The notes: a model not told the origin generated them from the sequence alone. A DNA stretch of 64,000 bases from Pandoraea sp. PE-S2T-3 (GCF_002179965.1 NZ_NGUQ01000018.1:310001-374000); one strand, 5' to 3'. Numbered from the stretch's first letter, positions 24,939 through 34,437 are shown. Made by a program: numbers and translations.

Positions 24939-26240
24939 ATGACATCGGAGTCTTCATTGGCCTCCCCCGCTTCATCAACGTCATCGACTTCATCGACGTC
25001 ATCGACGTCACCAACATCGTCACTCGCGCCCATCGCGGCAACGCCGCATAGCGCCGCCAAGGTCTGGCTGCTCGCGCTCACCGTCTTTCTCGTCGGGATC
25101 GACGAAAACATCTGCATCGGCATCCTGCCCGCGATCTCGCACGGGCTCGGGGTCTCGATGGCCTCGGCGGGCCAACTCACCACCGTCTTTTCGGCAGTCT
25201 TCGCGCTGTGGGCCTTCACGATGGCCGCGTGGCTCTCCCGGCATGCCCGGCGCCCCGCGCTGATCGTCGCGCTGCTGGCCTTCACGCTCAGCAACCTCGC
25301 CGCCGCAGCCGCCCCGGGGTACGCCGCGCTGTTCGTGGCGCGCATGGCCATGGCGGCCAGTTGCGCCACCATCGTGCTGCTCTGCTCGCGGCTGGCCACC
25401 GAAATCACGCCGCCCGAGTTTCACGGGCGCGCCGTGGGGATCATCTTCATGGGCATCAGCGGCTCGCTGGTACTCGGCGTTCCGCTCGGCATGACGCTCG
25501 AACACTGGGCAGGATGGCGCGCCGTGTTCGCCGTCATCGGTCTGGTCAGTGCGCCGCTCATGTTCGTGCTCTGGCGCGTGTTGCCGCTCACGCAGCCCGC
25601 CACCGCGCTGACGCTGCGAGCGTATGTGAAAGCACTGGCGCAGCCTCGCTTGCTTGCCGCGCAAGGCGTGTCGATCGCCATGCTTGGCGGGCACTTCATG
25701 CTGTTCGCGTATCTCGCGCCGTATCTCCAGAAGACCCTCGCGCCTTCACCCGATGGTTTGAGCCTGCTGTTCGTCGCTTTCGGCGTGGCGGGGGTGGCCG
25801 GCGCATGGCTTGGTGGATTGGGATCGGACCGGGCAGGTGCCTCGCGAGCGCTGCTCGGGTGTCCGCTGCTGTTTCTCGCCGCGATGGCTTGTGTGCCGCT
25901 GGCCGCGATGCTGGGCGCCGGGAGCGGTGGCATGGGTGTCACCGGTATCGATAGCGCGTGGCACGTAGCGATCTTCGTCGTTGCGATGATGGTCTGGGGC
26001 TGTTTGTCGTGGTCGATTTCGCCCGTGGTGCAGAACTTCCTGATTCGCAGCGCGCCACAGCAAGCCGACGCCAATGTGGGCGTGAACGTGGCAGCCATGC
26101 ACGTCGGCGTAGCGCTCGGGGCGGGCGCAGGCGGTGCACTCGTCGATGCGAACGCGCTGATGCTCACGCCGTGGGCCGGATGCGCGCTCGTCGCGGTGGC
26201 CGTGGCACTCGCGGCATTCGCCGTGCGGGCGCGGCGATAG
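24939..26240 (+). CDS. MFS transporter (DHA1-like)
   Basis: The 433-residue product starts with a Ser/Thr/Ala-rich tail of about 38 residues, then 12 membrane segments beginning VWLLALTVFLVGIDENICIG. The MFS loop motif is degenerate (AWLSRHARRPALIV) and motif C is replaced by GSLVLGVPLGMTLEHWAGWRA. The group contains sugar- and drug-proton antiporters; the substrate cannot be named. The N-terminal tail is coded by 9-bp DNA repeats (24970-25013). The ATG at 24939 is chosen over a GTG three codons upstream; neither has a good ribosome site. It is divergent from leuA. Confidence 0.8.
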   Translation: MTSESSLASPASSTSSTSSTSSTSPTSSLAPIAATPHSAAKVWLLALTVFLVGIDENICIGILPAISHGLGVSMASAGQLTTVFSAVFALWAFTMAAWLSRHARRPALIVALLAFTLSNLAAAAAPGYAALFVARMAMAASCATIVLLCSRLATEITPPEFHGRAVGIIFMGISGSLVLGVPLGMTLEHWAGWRAVFAVIGLVSAPLMFVLWRVLPLTQPATALTLRAYVKALAQPRLLAAQGVSIAMLGGHFMLFAYLAPYLQKTLAPSPDGLSLLFVAFGVAGVAGAWLGGLGSDRAGASRALLGCPLLFLAAMACVPLAAMLGAGSGGMGVTGIDSAWHVAIFVVAMMVWGCLSWSISPVVQNFLIRSAPQQADANVGVNVAAMHVGVALGAGAGGALVDANALMLTPWAGCALVAVAVALAAFAVRARR

Positions 26241-26256
26241 CGAGGTCAGGGGTCGC

Positions 26257-26730
26257 TCAGGACGCCAGCGGCACCGCCGACGTACACTTGATTTCATCGA
26301 GACAGACGCTCGATTTGACGGCGCTCACGCCCGGAATCCGCATCAGCGTATCGAGCAGAAATTCGGACAACCCCTTCAGGTCACGCGCCACTACCTTGAG
26401 CACGTAGTCGATATCGCCGGTCACGGAAAAGCACTCCTGTATCTGCGCCAGCTCCGCGACCAGTCCCTTGAAGTTCGACAGGTCACGAATATGCCCGCGC
26501 TCCATCGTCACGTGGACAAACGCCACGACGCTGAAACCGAGCCGTTGCGCATCGAGCCGCGTGTCGTATCCCTTGATCACCCCCAACTCTTCGAGGCGGC
26601 GATGGCGGCGCAATGTCTGCGCCGGCGACAGCTTGATGGCCTCGGCCAATTCCAGATTCGAAATCCGTCCGTGCGACTGCAAAATCGCCAGCAGCCGGAC
26701 GTCGATCCGATCGATCTCGATGTTATGCAC
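26257..26730 (-). CDS. Lrp/AsnC-family regulator
   Basis: The 157-residue product has the AsnC HTH (IDVRLLAILQSHGRISNLEL, LSPAQTLRRHRRLEELGVI) and the RAM ligand domain (CFSVTGDIDYVLKVVARDLK). The start is GTG at 26730 with a perfect site aaggagaggaaa. It is divergent from hppD and probably senses an aromatic amino acid to control hppD, the permease and the aminotransferase, a frequent arrangement in Burkholderiales. A 10-bp-arm dyad lies between them. Confidence 0.92.
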   Translation of the reverse strand: MHNIEIDRIDVRLLAILQSHGRISNLELAEAIKLSPAQTLRRHRRLEELGVIKGYDTRLDAQRLGFSVVAFVHVTMERGHIRDLSNFKGLVAELAQIQECFSVTGDIDYVLKVVARDLKGLSEFLLDTLMRIPGVSAVKSSVCLDEIKCTSAVPLAS

Positions 26731-27061
26731 TTTCCTCTCCTTAAACCCGTAAATTTAGAAATATTAATGCATAACATAGGGTTTCCCTGTGCCTTTTACG
26801 AAATCCTATTTTGCGTTGACGCACTTACACTGGGCCCCTCAAATCGATGCAGTGCACGCACGATGGCTGGCACTACGCAGGTTTCGGGAATTAAAACGGC
26901 AGGGTACAAAATCCCGACCGGGCGGTCAGCGATTCACAATTTTATTGCGTAAATTGTGAAGCGGGACCGGTTCGAGAAATCCGTCTTCCGAAGCCAGGCG
27001 CACAACCACCGGGCCGGGCACGCGTCCAACGAAACATCCACCTCACAAAGCCGAGACGATC
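26731..27061 (+). promoter_or_regulatory. lrp-hppD intergenic region with AT-rich dyad
   Basis: No gene is seen in these 331 bp. The main element is a perfect inverted repeat with 10-bp arms, TTCACAATTT (26933-26942) and AAATTGTGAA (26951-26960), spaced by 8 bp, about 100 bp before hppD. A second small dyad, TGCGT-tg-ACGCA, lies at 26812-26823 and includes TTGACG, which may be a -35 box. Both suit regulation by the adjacent Lrp protein. Confidence 0.6.
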
Positions 27062-28135
27062 ATGGCCGACCTGTTTGACAACCCGATGCAATTGATGGGC
27101 TTCGAATTCGTGGAATTCGCGTCGCCCACCCCGAACCTGCTTGAGCCGATCTTCGAGCAGATGGGCTTCACGCTCGTGGCCCGCCATCGTTCGAAAGACG
27201 TGGTGCTTTATCGTCAGGGCGAGGTTAACTTCATCGTCAACCGCGAGCCGAACAGCCCGGCGGCCTACTTCGCCGCCGAGCATGGCCCGAGCGCCTGCGG
27301 CATGGCCTTCCGCGTGAAAGATTCGCATCAGGCCTACGCCCGCGCGCTGGAACTCGGCGCCCAGCCGGTCGAGATCGCCACCGGCCCGATGGAACTGCGT
27401 CTGCCGGCCATCAAGGGCATCGGCGGCGCGCCGCTGTACCTGATCGACCGCTTCGAAGAAGGCAAGTCGATCTATGACATCGACTTCGAATTCATCGAAG
27501 GCGTCGATCGTCATCCGGTCGGCCACGGCCTGCGCCTGATCGACCACCTGACGCACAACGTCTATCGCGGCCGTATGTCCTTCTGGGCCAACTTCTACGA
27601 GAAGCTGTTCAACTTCCGCGAAATTCGTTACTTCGATATCTCGGGCGAGTACACCGGTCTGGCGTCGAAGGCGATGACCGCACCCGATGGTAAAATCCGC
27701 ATTCCCCTGAACGAAGAATCCGCCAAGGGCAGCGGCCAGATCGAGGAATTCCTGATGGCCTTCAACGGTGAAGGCATTCAGCACATTGCATTCCTGACCG
27801 ACGACCTGATTCAGGTCATCGACAATCTGCAAATGGCCGGCGTACCGCTCATGACGGCACCGAACGACTTCTACTATCAGGCGCTCGAAACGCGTCTGCC
27901 GGGTCACGGCCAGCCGGTCGGTGAGCTGAAGTCGCGCGGCATTCTGCTCGACGGCACGACCGAAGGCGGCAAGCCGCGTCTGCTGCTCCAGATCTTCTCG
28001 AAGACCCTGCTGGGTCCGGTGTTCTTCGAGTTCATTCAGCGCCGGGGCGACGACGGCTTCGGCGAAGGCAACTTCAAGGCGCTGTTCGAATCGCTCGAAC
28101 GCGACCAGATCGCGCGCGGCACGCTCAAGGTCTGA
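27062..28135 (+). CDS. hppD: 4-hydroxyphenylpyruvate dioxygenase
   Basis: The 357-residue enzyme converts 4-hydroxyphenylpyruvate to homogentisate. Two glyoxalase-like halves are visible. The Fe(II) ligands lie in [13 protein letters not shown] (His), [12 protein letters not shown] (His) and [20 protein letters not shown] (Glu), the last being the HppD hallmark. The length and N-terminus ([17 protein letters not shown]) are standard for the bacterial short form. It leads a tyrosine-catabolism set with a permease and an aromatic aminotransferase; homogentisate dioxygenase is not in this window. Confidence 0.97.
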   Translation: MADLFDNPMQLMGFEFVEFASPTPNLLEPIFEQMGFTLVARHRSKDVVLYRQGEVNFIVNREPNSPAAYFAAEHGPSACGMAFRVKDSHQAYARALELGAQPVEIATGPMELRLPAIKGIGGAPLYLIDRFEEGKSIYDIDFEFIEGVDRHPVGHGLRLIDHLTHNVYRGRMSFWANFYEKLFNFREIRYFDISGEYTGLASKAMTAPDGKIRIPLNEESAKGSGQIEEFLMAFNGEGIQHIAFLTDDLIQVIDNLQMAGVPLMTAPNDFYYQALETRLPGHGQPVGELKSRGILLDGTTEGGKPRLLLQIFSKTLLGPVFFEFIQRRGDDGFGEGNFKALFESLERDQIARGTLKV

Positions 28136-28150
28136 GTCCAGGGGAGACAA

Positions 28151-28274
28151 CCGGCGCCCCGTGCGCCGGGATGACGGTCACCTCTCGGGGGGTGACCACC
28201 AAGAACACGGCGACGGTGTCATAAGCACCGCGCCGTGGCGGCTCAACGCTTCCGGTCCGTTCCTACCGAACGGA
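28151..28274 (+). ncRNA. Four consecutive hairpins between hppD and the permease gene (structured leader or processing region)
   Basis: Within 124 bases four stems follow each other: CCGGCGC/GCGCCGG (28151-28169), GGTCACC/GGTGACC (28176-28197), CACGGCG-GGTG/CACC-CGCCGTG with a small internal loop (28206-28237), and TCCGTTC/GAACGGA (28256-28274). The permease start is 49 bp further on. The first could be the 3' end of the hppD mRNA; the rest would form the 5' leader of the permease mRNA. No known riboswitch was recognised. Confidence 0.5.
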
Positions 28275-28322
28275 GACAGAGAGGCGCGCCGCATGGCATC
28301 GAAGGTAGGGTAAGGAACAGAC

Positions 28323-29708
28323 ATGTCCGCCAATGCAGCACAAGAAGGCTCGCTCCACCGCGGCCTGAAGAATCGTCACATTCAATTGATCGCCCTCGGT
28401 GGCGCGATCGGCACCGGCCTCTTTCTCGGCATCGCCCAAACCATCAAAACCGCTGGACCGTCCGTACTGCTTGGCTACGCCGTTGCCGGTATCGTCGCGT
28501 TCTTCATCATGCGGCAGCTCGGTGAAATGGTCGTCGACGAGCCCGTCGCCGGCTCGTTCAGTTACTTCGCCAACAAGTATTGCGGCCAGTTCGCGGGCTT
28601 CGTCTCGGGCTGGAACTACTGGGTGCTGTACATCCTCGTGTCGATGGCCGAACTCTCGGCCGTCGGCATTTACGTGCAGTACTGGTGGCCGGCGATCCCC
28701 ACGTGGGTCTCGGCACTCGTGTGCTTCGGGATCATCAACGCCATCAACCTGTCGAGCGTGAAGTCATACGGCGAGATGGAGTTCTGGTTCGCCATCATCA
28801 AGGTCGCCGCCATCGTCGGCATGATCGGGTTTGGCGGCTATCTGCTCTTCTCGGGCAATGCCGGCCCCGACGCCAGCGTGGCCAACCTCTGGCAGCACGG
28901 CGGGTTCTTCCCGAACGGCGTGTCCGGCCTTGTCATGGCGATGGCCGTGATCATGTTCTCGTTCGGCGGGCTCGAACTGGTGGGCATCACTGCGGCCGAG
29001 GCCGACGATCCGTCGCACACCATTCCGCGTGCGACCAATCAGGTGATCTACCGCATTCTGATTTTCTACGTCGGCGCCCTCGGCGTGCTGCTCTCGCTGT
29101 ATCCGTGGGAGAAGGTCGTCTCCGGCGGCAGCCCGTTCGTGCTGATCTTCCATGAACTGAACAGCAACTTCGTCGCCAACGTGCTCAACGCCGTGGTGCT
29201 GACCGCCGCCCTGTCCGTCTATAACAGCGGCGTGTATTGCAACAGCCGCATGCTCTACGGTCTGGCCGGTCAGGGCAACGCGCCGCGCGCGCTGCTCAAG
29301 GTCAACGCCCGTGGCATTCCGCTCGCCGCGCTCGGTGTGTCGGCCGCAGCGACCGCGCTGTGCGTGGTGATCAACTACTTCATGCCCGGCAAGGCGTTCG
29401 AACTGCTGATGGGTCTGGTCGTCTCGGCCCTCATCATCAACTGGGCCATGATCAGCGTGATCCATCTGGTGTTCCGCCGGGCCAAGGCGCGTGCCGGTGA
29501 AACCACGGTCTTCAAGAGCCTGTGGTACCCGTTCACGAACTATCTGTGCCTCGTCTTCCTCGCCGGCATTCTGGTCGTGATGTACCTGATCCCCGACCTG
29601 CGCATCTCGGTCTATCTGATCCCGGTCTGGCTGGTCGTGCTGACGCTCGGCTACCGCCTGCGCCAGAAGCGTGCGGCCGCTGGCGTGCCCGCCACGGCGG
29701 CCCGCTGA
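28323..29708 (+). CDS. Amino acid permease, AroP/ProY-like (APC family)
   Basis: The 461-residue, 12-segment permease begins LHRGLKNRHIQLIALGGAIG and has the APC substrate motif GTGLFLGIAQTIKTAGPSVL and the E-rich loop GEMVVDEPVAGSFSYF. These are typical of the AroP/PheP/GabP/ProY group of proton-coupled amino acid importers. Placement between hppD and an aromatic aminotransferase argues for tyrosine/phenylalanine uptake, but specificity cannot be read directly. The start lies after ggtaaggaacag. A structured leader precedes it. Confidence 0.9.
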   Translation: MSANAAQEGSLHRGLKNRHIQLIALGGAIGTGLFLGIAQTIKTAGPSVLLGYAVAGIVAFFIMRQLGEMVVDEPVAGSFSYFANKYCGQFAGFVSGWNYWVLYILVSMAELSAVGIYVQYWWPAIPTWVSALVCFGIINAINLSSVKSYGEMEFWFAIIKVAAIVGMIGFGGYLLFSGNAGPDASVANLWQHGGFFPNGVSGLVMAMAVIMFSFGGLELVGITAAEADDPSHTIPRATNQVIYRILIFYVGALGVLLSLYPWEKVVSGGSPFVLIFHELNSNFVANVLNAVVLTAALSVYNSGVYCNSRMLYGLAGQGNAPRALLKVNARGIPLAALGVSAAATALCVVINYFMPGKAFELLMGLVVSALIINWAMISVIHLVFRRAKARAGETTVFKSLWYPFTNYLCLVFLAGILVVMYLIPDLRISVYLIPVWLVVLTLGYRLRQKRAAAGVPATAAR

Positions 29709-29740
29709 CGCGAAGCGTCACCCACGCAAACGAAAGCCCA

Positions 29741-29763
29741 CCCCGCGCGCACGCCGCGCGGGG
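29741..29763 (+). terminator. Hairpin after the permease gene
   Basis: A perfect 9-bp GC stem (CCCCGCGCG / CGCGCGGGG) closes a 5-base loop 33 bp after the permease stop. No T-run follows. Confidence 0.5.
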
Positions 29764-29892
29764 CATGTCCCGGGGCCCGGACACACACGGGGGCACCGCA
29801 CTAGCGGTATCATCGACGTTTGCGCTCGCGCGCCGGCCAGTTTCCCGTCTTACCGAATCTCTCTCGTTATCTCCGTTATTCCAGGACCTGCC

Positions 29893-31092
29893 ATGTTCGA
29901 ACATATCGATGCCTATCCCGGTGACCCGATCCTCTCGCTCAACGAGAATTTTGCGAAGGATCCGCGTACCGACAAGGTCAACCTGAGCATCGGCATCTAT
30001 TACGACGACGATGGCCGTCTGCCGGTCATGCAAGCGGTGCGTCAGGCCGAAGCCCTGCTGCTGGCCGAGGTGGGTCCGAAGCCATATCTGCCGATGGCAG
30101 GCTTCGCCAACTATCGCGACGCCGTGCAGGCCCTCGTGTTCGGCGAGGACTCGCCTGCCCGCACCGAAGGCCGCATCGCCACGGTGCAGACGCTCGGAGG
30201 CTCGGGCGCGCTGAAAGTCGGTGCCGACTTCATCAAGCGTTACTTCCCGGGTGCACAGGTCTGGGTGAGCGACCCCACGTGGGATAACCACCGCTTCATC
30301 TTCGAGCGCGCCGGTTTCACCGTGAATACGTACCCGTATTACGACGAAGCTACGGGCGGCCTGCAATTCGAAGCGATGGTCGACGCCATCGACAAGCTGC
30401 CGGCACGCAGCGTCGTGCTGCTGCACGCTTGTTGCCACAACCCGACCGGTGTCGATCTGAACGACGCGCAGTGGGTGCAGGTAATCGAGGTGCTCAAGAA
30501 GCGCGAACTGCTGCCCTTCGTCGACATGGCCTATCAGGGCTTCGGCTCGGGTCTGGACGCCGATGCGTTCGTGATTCGCGAACTGGCCCGTCAAGGCGTG
30601 CCGGCCTTCGTGGCCAATTCGTTCTCGAAGAACTTCTCGCTGTACGGCGAGCGTTGCGGCGGCCTGTCGGTGATCTGCGAATCGGGCGAAGCGGCCGAGC
30701 GCGTGCTGGGTCAGCTGACGAGCGCCGTGCGTTCGAACTACAGCAACCCGCCGACGCATGGCGCGAAGATCGTCGCCAAGGTGCTGAGCACGCCGGAACT
30801 GCGCAAGTCGTGGGAAGACGAACTCACGCAGATGTGCCAGCGCATCACGCGCATGCGCGGCGCGATCCATGAGGGTCTGCGCGGTCACGTGCCGGACAAC
30901 ATGCTCTCGCGTTATCTGGAACAACGCGGCATGTTCACGTACACGGGCCTGTCGGCGGCGCAAGTCGACGTGCTGCGCGACGAACACGGCGTGTATCTGA
31001 TTCGCTCGGGCCGTATGTGTGTTGCCGGTCTGAACGAGAAGAACGTCGGCGTCGTGGCCGAGAGCATCGCCAAGGTGCTGAACAACGCGTAA
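29893..31092 (+). CDS. tyrB: Aromatic amino acid aminotransferase (class I, TyrB/AspC type)
   Basis: The 399-residue PLP enzyme has the AspC/TyrB N-terminus (EHIDAYPGDPILSLNENFAK, IYYDDDGRLPVMQAV), the cofactor stretch LLHACCHNPTGVDL and the Schiff-base lysine in NSFSKNFSLYGERCGGLSV. The C-terminal Arg that binds the substrate carboxylate lies in LIRSGRMCVAGL. It would convert tyrosine or phenylalanine with 2-oxoglutarate into the arylpyruvate used by HppD. The ATG at 29893 is the normal family start; the frame stays open 220 bp upstream but has no homology there. Aspartate could also be a substrate. Confidence 0.92.
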   Translation: MFEHIDAYPGDPILSLNENFAKDPRTDKVNLSIGIYYDDDGRLPVMQAVRQAEALLLAEVGPKPYLPMAGFANYRDAVQALVFGEDSPARTEGRIATVQTLGGSGALKVGADFIKRYFPGAQVWVSDPTWDNHRFIFERAGFTVNTYPYYDEATGGLQFEAMVDAIDKLPARSVVLLHACCHNPTGVDLNDAQWVQVIEVLKKRELLPFVDMAYQGFGSGLDADAFVIRELARQGVPAFVANSFSKNFSLYGERCGGLSVICESGEAAERVLGQLTSAVRSNYSNPPTHGAKIVAKVLSTPELRKSWEDELTQMCQRITRMRGAIHEGLRGHVPDNMLSRYLEQRGMFTYTGLSAAQVDVLRDEHGVYLIRSGRMCVAGLNEKNVGVVAESIAKVLNNA

Positions 31093-31135
31093 TCACGCGT
31101 CGCGCTTTACCGCTACAAACGACTGCGACAAACAC

Positions 31136-31161
31136 AAAGGGACGGCAACTGCCGTCCCTTT
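31136..31161. terminator. Terminator between aminotransferase and hydrolase genes
   Basis: A perfect 11-bp stem (aaagggacggc / gccgtcccttt) closes an AACT loop between convergent genes; short T/A stretches lie on both sides. Confidence 0.8.
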
Positions 31162-31196
31162 GTCGTTTCACGCCAGCGCAAATCGCCGGGCGTCGG

Positions 31197-32018
31197 CTAC
31201 TTCCGCAGAAATTCCAGCAGGTCCGCGTTGACCTTCTCGGCTTCCACCGTGCACATGCCGTGCGCGCCGCCCGGGTAGATCTTCAGCGTGGCGTCCTTGA
31301 TGATTTTCGCACTCAGCTTGCCCGCATCGTCGATCGGCACGATCTGATCGTCGTCGCCGTGCAGGATGAGTGCGGGTACGTCGATCATCTTCAGATCGTC
31401 GGTGTAATCCACTTCCGAGAATTCCTTCACGCACAGGTATTGGCCCAGATGCGAGCCCCACATGCCCTGTAGCCAGAACGCGTCGATGACGCCCTGCGAC
31501 TTCTTGGCGTTCGGCCGGTTGTAACCGTAGAACGGCACGGCCAGATCCTGATAGAACTGCGAGCGATTGGCGGCCACATTCGCGCGAATCTCGTCGAACA
31601 CACCGATCGGCAGCCCGTTCGGATTCTTGTCGGACTTGACCATGATAGGCGGCACCGCGCCGATGAGCACCGCCTGCGCGGCACGGCGCGTGCCATGACG
31701 GCCGAGATAGTGCGCCACTTCGCCACCGCCCGTCGAATGGCCGACGAACGTCGCTTCCTTCAGATCTAGCGAATCGACCAGCGCCGCCAGATCGTCGGCG
31801 TAGGTATCCATATCGTTGCCGGTGCCGGGCTGATCCGAGCGCCCGTGGCCGCGGCGATCATGGGCGATGACGCGATAGCCGTGCTGCACGAGGAACAGCA
31901 TCTGCGCATCCCAGGCGTCGGCACAAAGCGGCCAGCCGTGTGAGAAAACGACCGGGCGGCCCTTGCCCCAGTCCTTGTAGTAGATCGTGGTGCCATCTTT
32001 CGTCTTGAATGTGCTCAT
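31197..32018 (-). CDS. Alpha/beta hydrolase, cofactor-free haloperoxidase/esterase type
   Basis: The 273-residue protein closely resembles non-heme chloroperoxidases and arylesterases: oxyanion region [13 protein letters not shown], nucleophile Ser95 in [20 protein letters not shown], acid in [18 protein letters not shown] and His in PGGAHGMCT. Such enzymes hydrolyse esters and form peracids. The ATG at 32018 has aaggaccgaacc upstream; the frame extends 44 codons further without homology. A single gene, convergent with tyrB. Confidence 0.92.
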   Translation of the reverse strand: MSTFKTKDGTTIYYKDWGKGRPVVFSHGWPLCADAWDAQMLFLVQHGYRVIAHDRRGHGRSDQPGTGNDMDTYADDLAALVDSLDLKEATFVGHSTGGGEVAHYLGRHGTRRAAQAVLIGAVPPIMVKSDKNPNGLPIGVFDEIRANVAANRSQFYQDLAVPFYGYNRPNAKKSQGVIDAFWLQGMWGSHLGQYLCVKEFSEVDYTDDLKMIDVPALILHGDDDQIVPIDDAGKLSAKIIKDATLKIYPGGAHGMCTVEAEKVNADLLEFLRK

Positions 32019-32345
32019 GGTTCGGTCCTTGCGCGAATGCTTTGAAGAACGACAGAGAGAACAACAAAGAGACGACGACGTGCGTGCCGTTCGCCGGTCA
32101 GACCCCATCCACCTGCGGGGCGAGATTTCTCGAAAGTGAAGGCTTTCCATTTAAGTCGCCATCCGCCGCACATTCAAGCTGAAATTTCTTGTCGGCCGAA
32201 TGCGCGTGCTTCACCGAACTGCCGTACATCTGTCACATCCCGTGCGCCCGCGCCGCCGTCTGCAAGCCTTTTCACTTGGCGTTATATTGGCTGTCCTGCG
32301 GTGACATCCGCCGCCCATTCAGCCGCCTTCGAACGCCTCGATCCC

Positions 32346-33065
32346 ATGACCGACCAGTCCGCCGATTTGTCCCAGTTTCCGATCACCCGCAAGTGGCCCG
32401 CCGCACACCCCGAGCGTCTGCAACTGTATTCGCTGCCCACGCCCAATGGCGTGAAGGTCTCGATCATGCTCGAAGAGATCGGCTTGCCCTACGAGGTGCA
32501 TCTGGTCAGCTTCCAGACCGACGATCAGCTCACGCCCGAGTTTCTCTCGCTGAACCCGAACAACAAGATTCCCGCGATCCTCGATCCGAACGGCCCCGAC
32601 GGCAAGCCGCTGCCGCTGTTCGAGTCGGGTGCGATCCTCTGGTATCTGGCCGAGAAGACCGGCAAGCTGCTGCCCGCCGACCCGGCCGCGCGTTACGAAA
32701 CGCTGCAATGGCTGATGTTCCAGATGGGCGGCATCGGCCCGATGTTCGGGCAGGTGGGTTTCTTCCATAAGTTCGCGGGCAAGGACTTCGAAGACAAGCG
32801 CCCGCGCGACCGTTATGTGAACGAAGCCAAGCGTTTGCTCGCCGTGCTCGACGCGCATCTGGCCAATCGCACGTGGATTCTCGGCGACGAGTACACGATT
32901 GCCGATATCGCCACGTTCCCGTGGATTCGCAATCTGGTCGGCTTCTACGAGGCTGGCGATCTGGTTGAATTTGCGCAGTTCAAGAACGTGAAGCGCGTGC
33001 TCGACGCCTTCGTTGCGCGTCCGGCCGTGGTGCGCGGACTCGATATTCCGAAGCGCCCCGCCTGA
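32346..33065 (+). CDS. Glutathione S-transferase, Nu-class-like (YfcG/YghU)
   Basis: The 239-residue protein has a thioredoxin-like N-terminal domain (LQLYSLPTPNGVKVSIMLEE, NPNNKIPAILDPNGPDG, LFESGAILWYLAE) and the helical C-terminal domain (MFGQVGFFHKFAG, WILGDEYTIADIATFPWIRN). The TPNG motif and the KIPAI-D-P-GPDG loop are those of the Nu/Ure2p-like group, which reduces peroxides or disulfides with glutathione. The ATG at 32346 matches the family start. It is a monocistronic gene facing the formate dehydrogenase gene. Confidence 0.92.
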   Translation: MTDQSADLSQFPITRKWPAAHPERLQLYSLPTPNGVKVSIMLEEIGLPYEVHLVSFQTDDQLTPEFLSLNPNNKIPAILDPNGPDGKPLPLFESGAILWYLAEKTGKLLPADPAARYETLQWLMFQMGGIGPMFGQVGFFHKFAGKDFEDKRPRDRYVNEAKRLLAVLDAHLANRTWILGDEYTIADIATFPWIRNLVGFYEAGDLVEFAQFKNVKRVLDAFVARPAVVRGLDIPKRPA

Positions 33066-33076
33066 ACCAGCGCAGG

Positions 33077-33114
33077 AAAAAAAAGGCCGGTGCATCGCGA
33101 AGATGGCCGGCCTT
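33077..33114 (-). terminator. Intrinsic terminator of the formate dehydrogenase gene
   Basis: On the minus strand the stem AAGGCCGG / CCGGCCTT is followed by a run of T (eight consecutive T including the end of the stem), about 118 bp after the fdh stop. The run lies only on the minus-strand side. Confidence 0.85.
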
Positions 33115-33231
33115 GGAACGAGACTGAGCTCGAGGAGATACTGCCACCGCCGGACGTCGACCGACGACCCGGCGGGTACTGCGGAACAGCGGAACTGCGG
33201 AACAGCAGGAACTACAGGAAGCGATGAAGGA

Positions 33232-34437
33232 TTACGCCGACTTCTTGAAGCGAGCCGCTTCTTCCGAGCCGCCTGTGGCGTTGCCTGCGCTGTACGAGTG
33301 CGCACCGACACCGGCAAGCTTGCCGCCCTGCACGATCAGGTACTCGTTGCGAATCGGACGGTTCTCGAAATAGCACTCCAGAATTTCACGCGTCCCCGCG
33401 GCGTAGCGCGTTTGTGCCGACAGGCTCGTGCCCGAGATGTGCGGCGTCATGCCGTGGTGCGGCATATGGCGCCACGGGTGATCGGCCGGGGCCGGTTGCG
33501 GGAACCACACGTCGCCACCGTAGCCGGCGAGTTGACCGCTTTCCAGCGCGGCTGCCACCGCATCGCGGTCGCACAGCTTGCCGCGTGCGGTGTTGATCAG
33601 GTAAGCACCGCGCTTGAAGTGCTTCAGGCTGTCGGCGTTGATCATGTGTTCCGTTTCCGGGTGCAGCGGGCAGTTCAGCGTCACGACGTCGCACGCCTTC
33701 GCGAGACTTTCCAGACTCGTGTGGTGCGTGAGGTTCAGTTCTTTCTCGACCGATTCCGGCAAACGGTGACGATCGAGATAGTGCAGATGCGTGCCGAACG
33801 GCTTCATCAGGCGCAGCACGCGCAGACCGATACGGCCAGCGGCCACCGTCCCGACGTGCATGCCTTCCAGATCGTATGAACGCTCGACGCAATCGGCGAT
33901 GTTCCAGCCGCCCTTGAGCACCCACTGATACGACGGGAGATAGTTGCGCACGAGTGCTAGCGTGGTCATCAGCACGTGCTCGGCAACGCTGTTGCTGTTG
34001 CAGTAGGTCACTTCCGCGACCGTGATGCCGTGTTCCATCGCGGCTTGCAGATCGGTGTGGTCCGAGCCGATGCCGGCCGTCACGATCATCTTGAGTTTCT
34101 TGGCGCGCTTGATGCGCTCGGCGGTCATGTAGGCGGGCCAGAACGGCTGCGAAATCACGATTTCCGCATCGGCCAGTTCACGGTCGAGCACGCTGTTGTC
34201 GCCGTCTTTGCTCGACGTCACCACCAGTTGGTGACCGTTCGATTCGAGATACTTGCGCAGGCCCAGTTCACCCGACACGCTGCCGAGCAAAGCGCCCGGC
34301 TGGAAGTCGATACCCTTGGGCGTCGGCAGGGTCTGACCGTCCGGGTAGCACTCGATCTTCGGCAGATCGTCGCGGGCGTAGGTCTTGGGATATCCGGTGA
34401 CGGGATCGTCGTACAGTACACACACAATCTTGGCCAT
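33232..34437 (-). CDS. fdh: NAD-dependent formate dehydrogenase (metal-free, D-2-hydroxyacid dehydrogenase fold)
   Basis: The 401-residue enzyme aligns by eye with the Pseudomonas sp. 101 FDH: formate site SQPFWPAYMT and CNSNSVAEHVLM, NAD fold GTVAAGRIGLRVLRLMKPFG, NAD-selecting Asp222 in YLDRHRLP, catalytic Arg285 (NTARGKLCDRDAV) and His333 (HHGMTPHISGTSLSAQTRYA). It oxidises formate to CO2 with formation of NADH in the cytosol and needs no metal or accessory proteins. It stands alone, without formaldehyde or C1 genes nearby. A GACCGATC dyad lies 112 bp upstream. The start follows caggagcgagacatc. Confidence 0.95.
   Translation of the reverse strand: MAKIVCVLYDDPVTGYPKTYARDDLPKIECYPDGQTLPTPKGIDFQPGALLGSVSGELGLRKYLESNGHQLVVTSSKDGDNSVLDRELADAEIVISQPFWPAYMTAERIKRAKKLKMIVTAGIGSDHTDLQAAMEHGITVAEVTYCNSNSVAEHVLMTTLALVRNYLPSYQWVLKGGWNIADCVERSYDLEGMHVGTVAAGRIGLRVLRLMKPFGTHLHYLDRHRLPESVEKELNLTHHTSLESLAKACDVVTLNCPLHPETEHMINADSLKHFKRGAYLINTARGKLCDRDAVAAALESGQLAGYGGDVWFPQPAPADHPWRHMPHHGMTPHISGTSLSAQTRYAAGTREILECYFENRPIRNEYLIVQGGKLAGVGAHSYSAGNATGGSEEAARFKKSA

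Noticed and set aside
26860-26890. Sigma-54-like TGGCAC upstream of hppD
   Set aside because: TGGCAC is present, but the matching TTGC at the -12 position is missing.
29533-30987. Long minus-strand frame over tyrB
   Set aside because: It is a shadow of the aminotransferase gene; no motif is recognisable.
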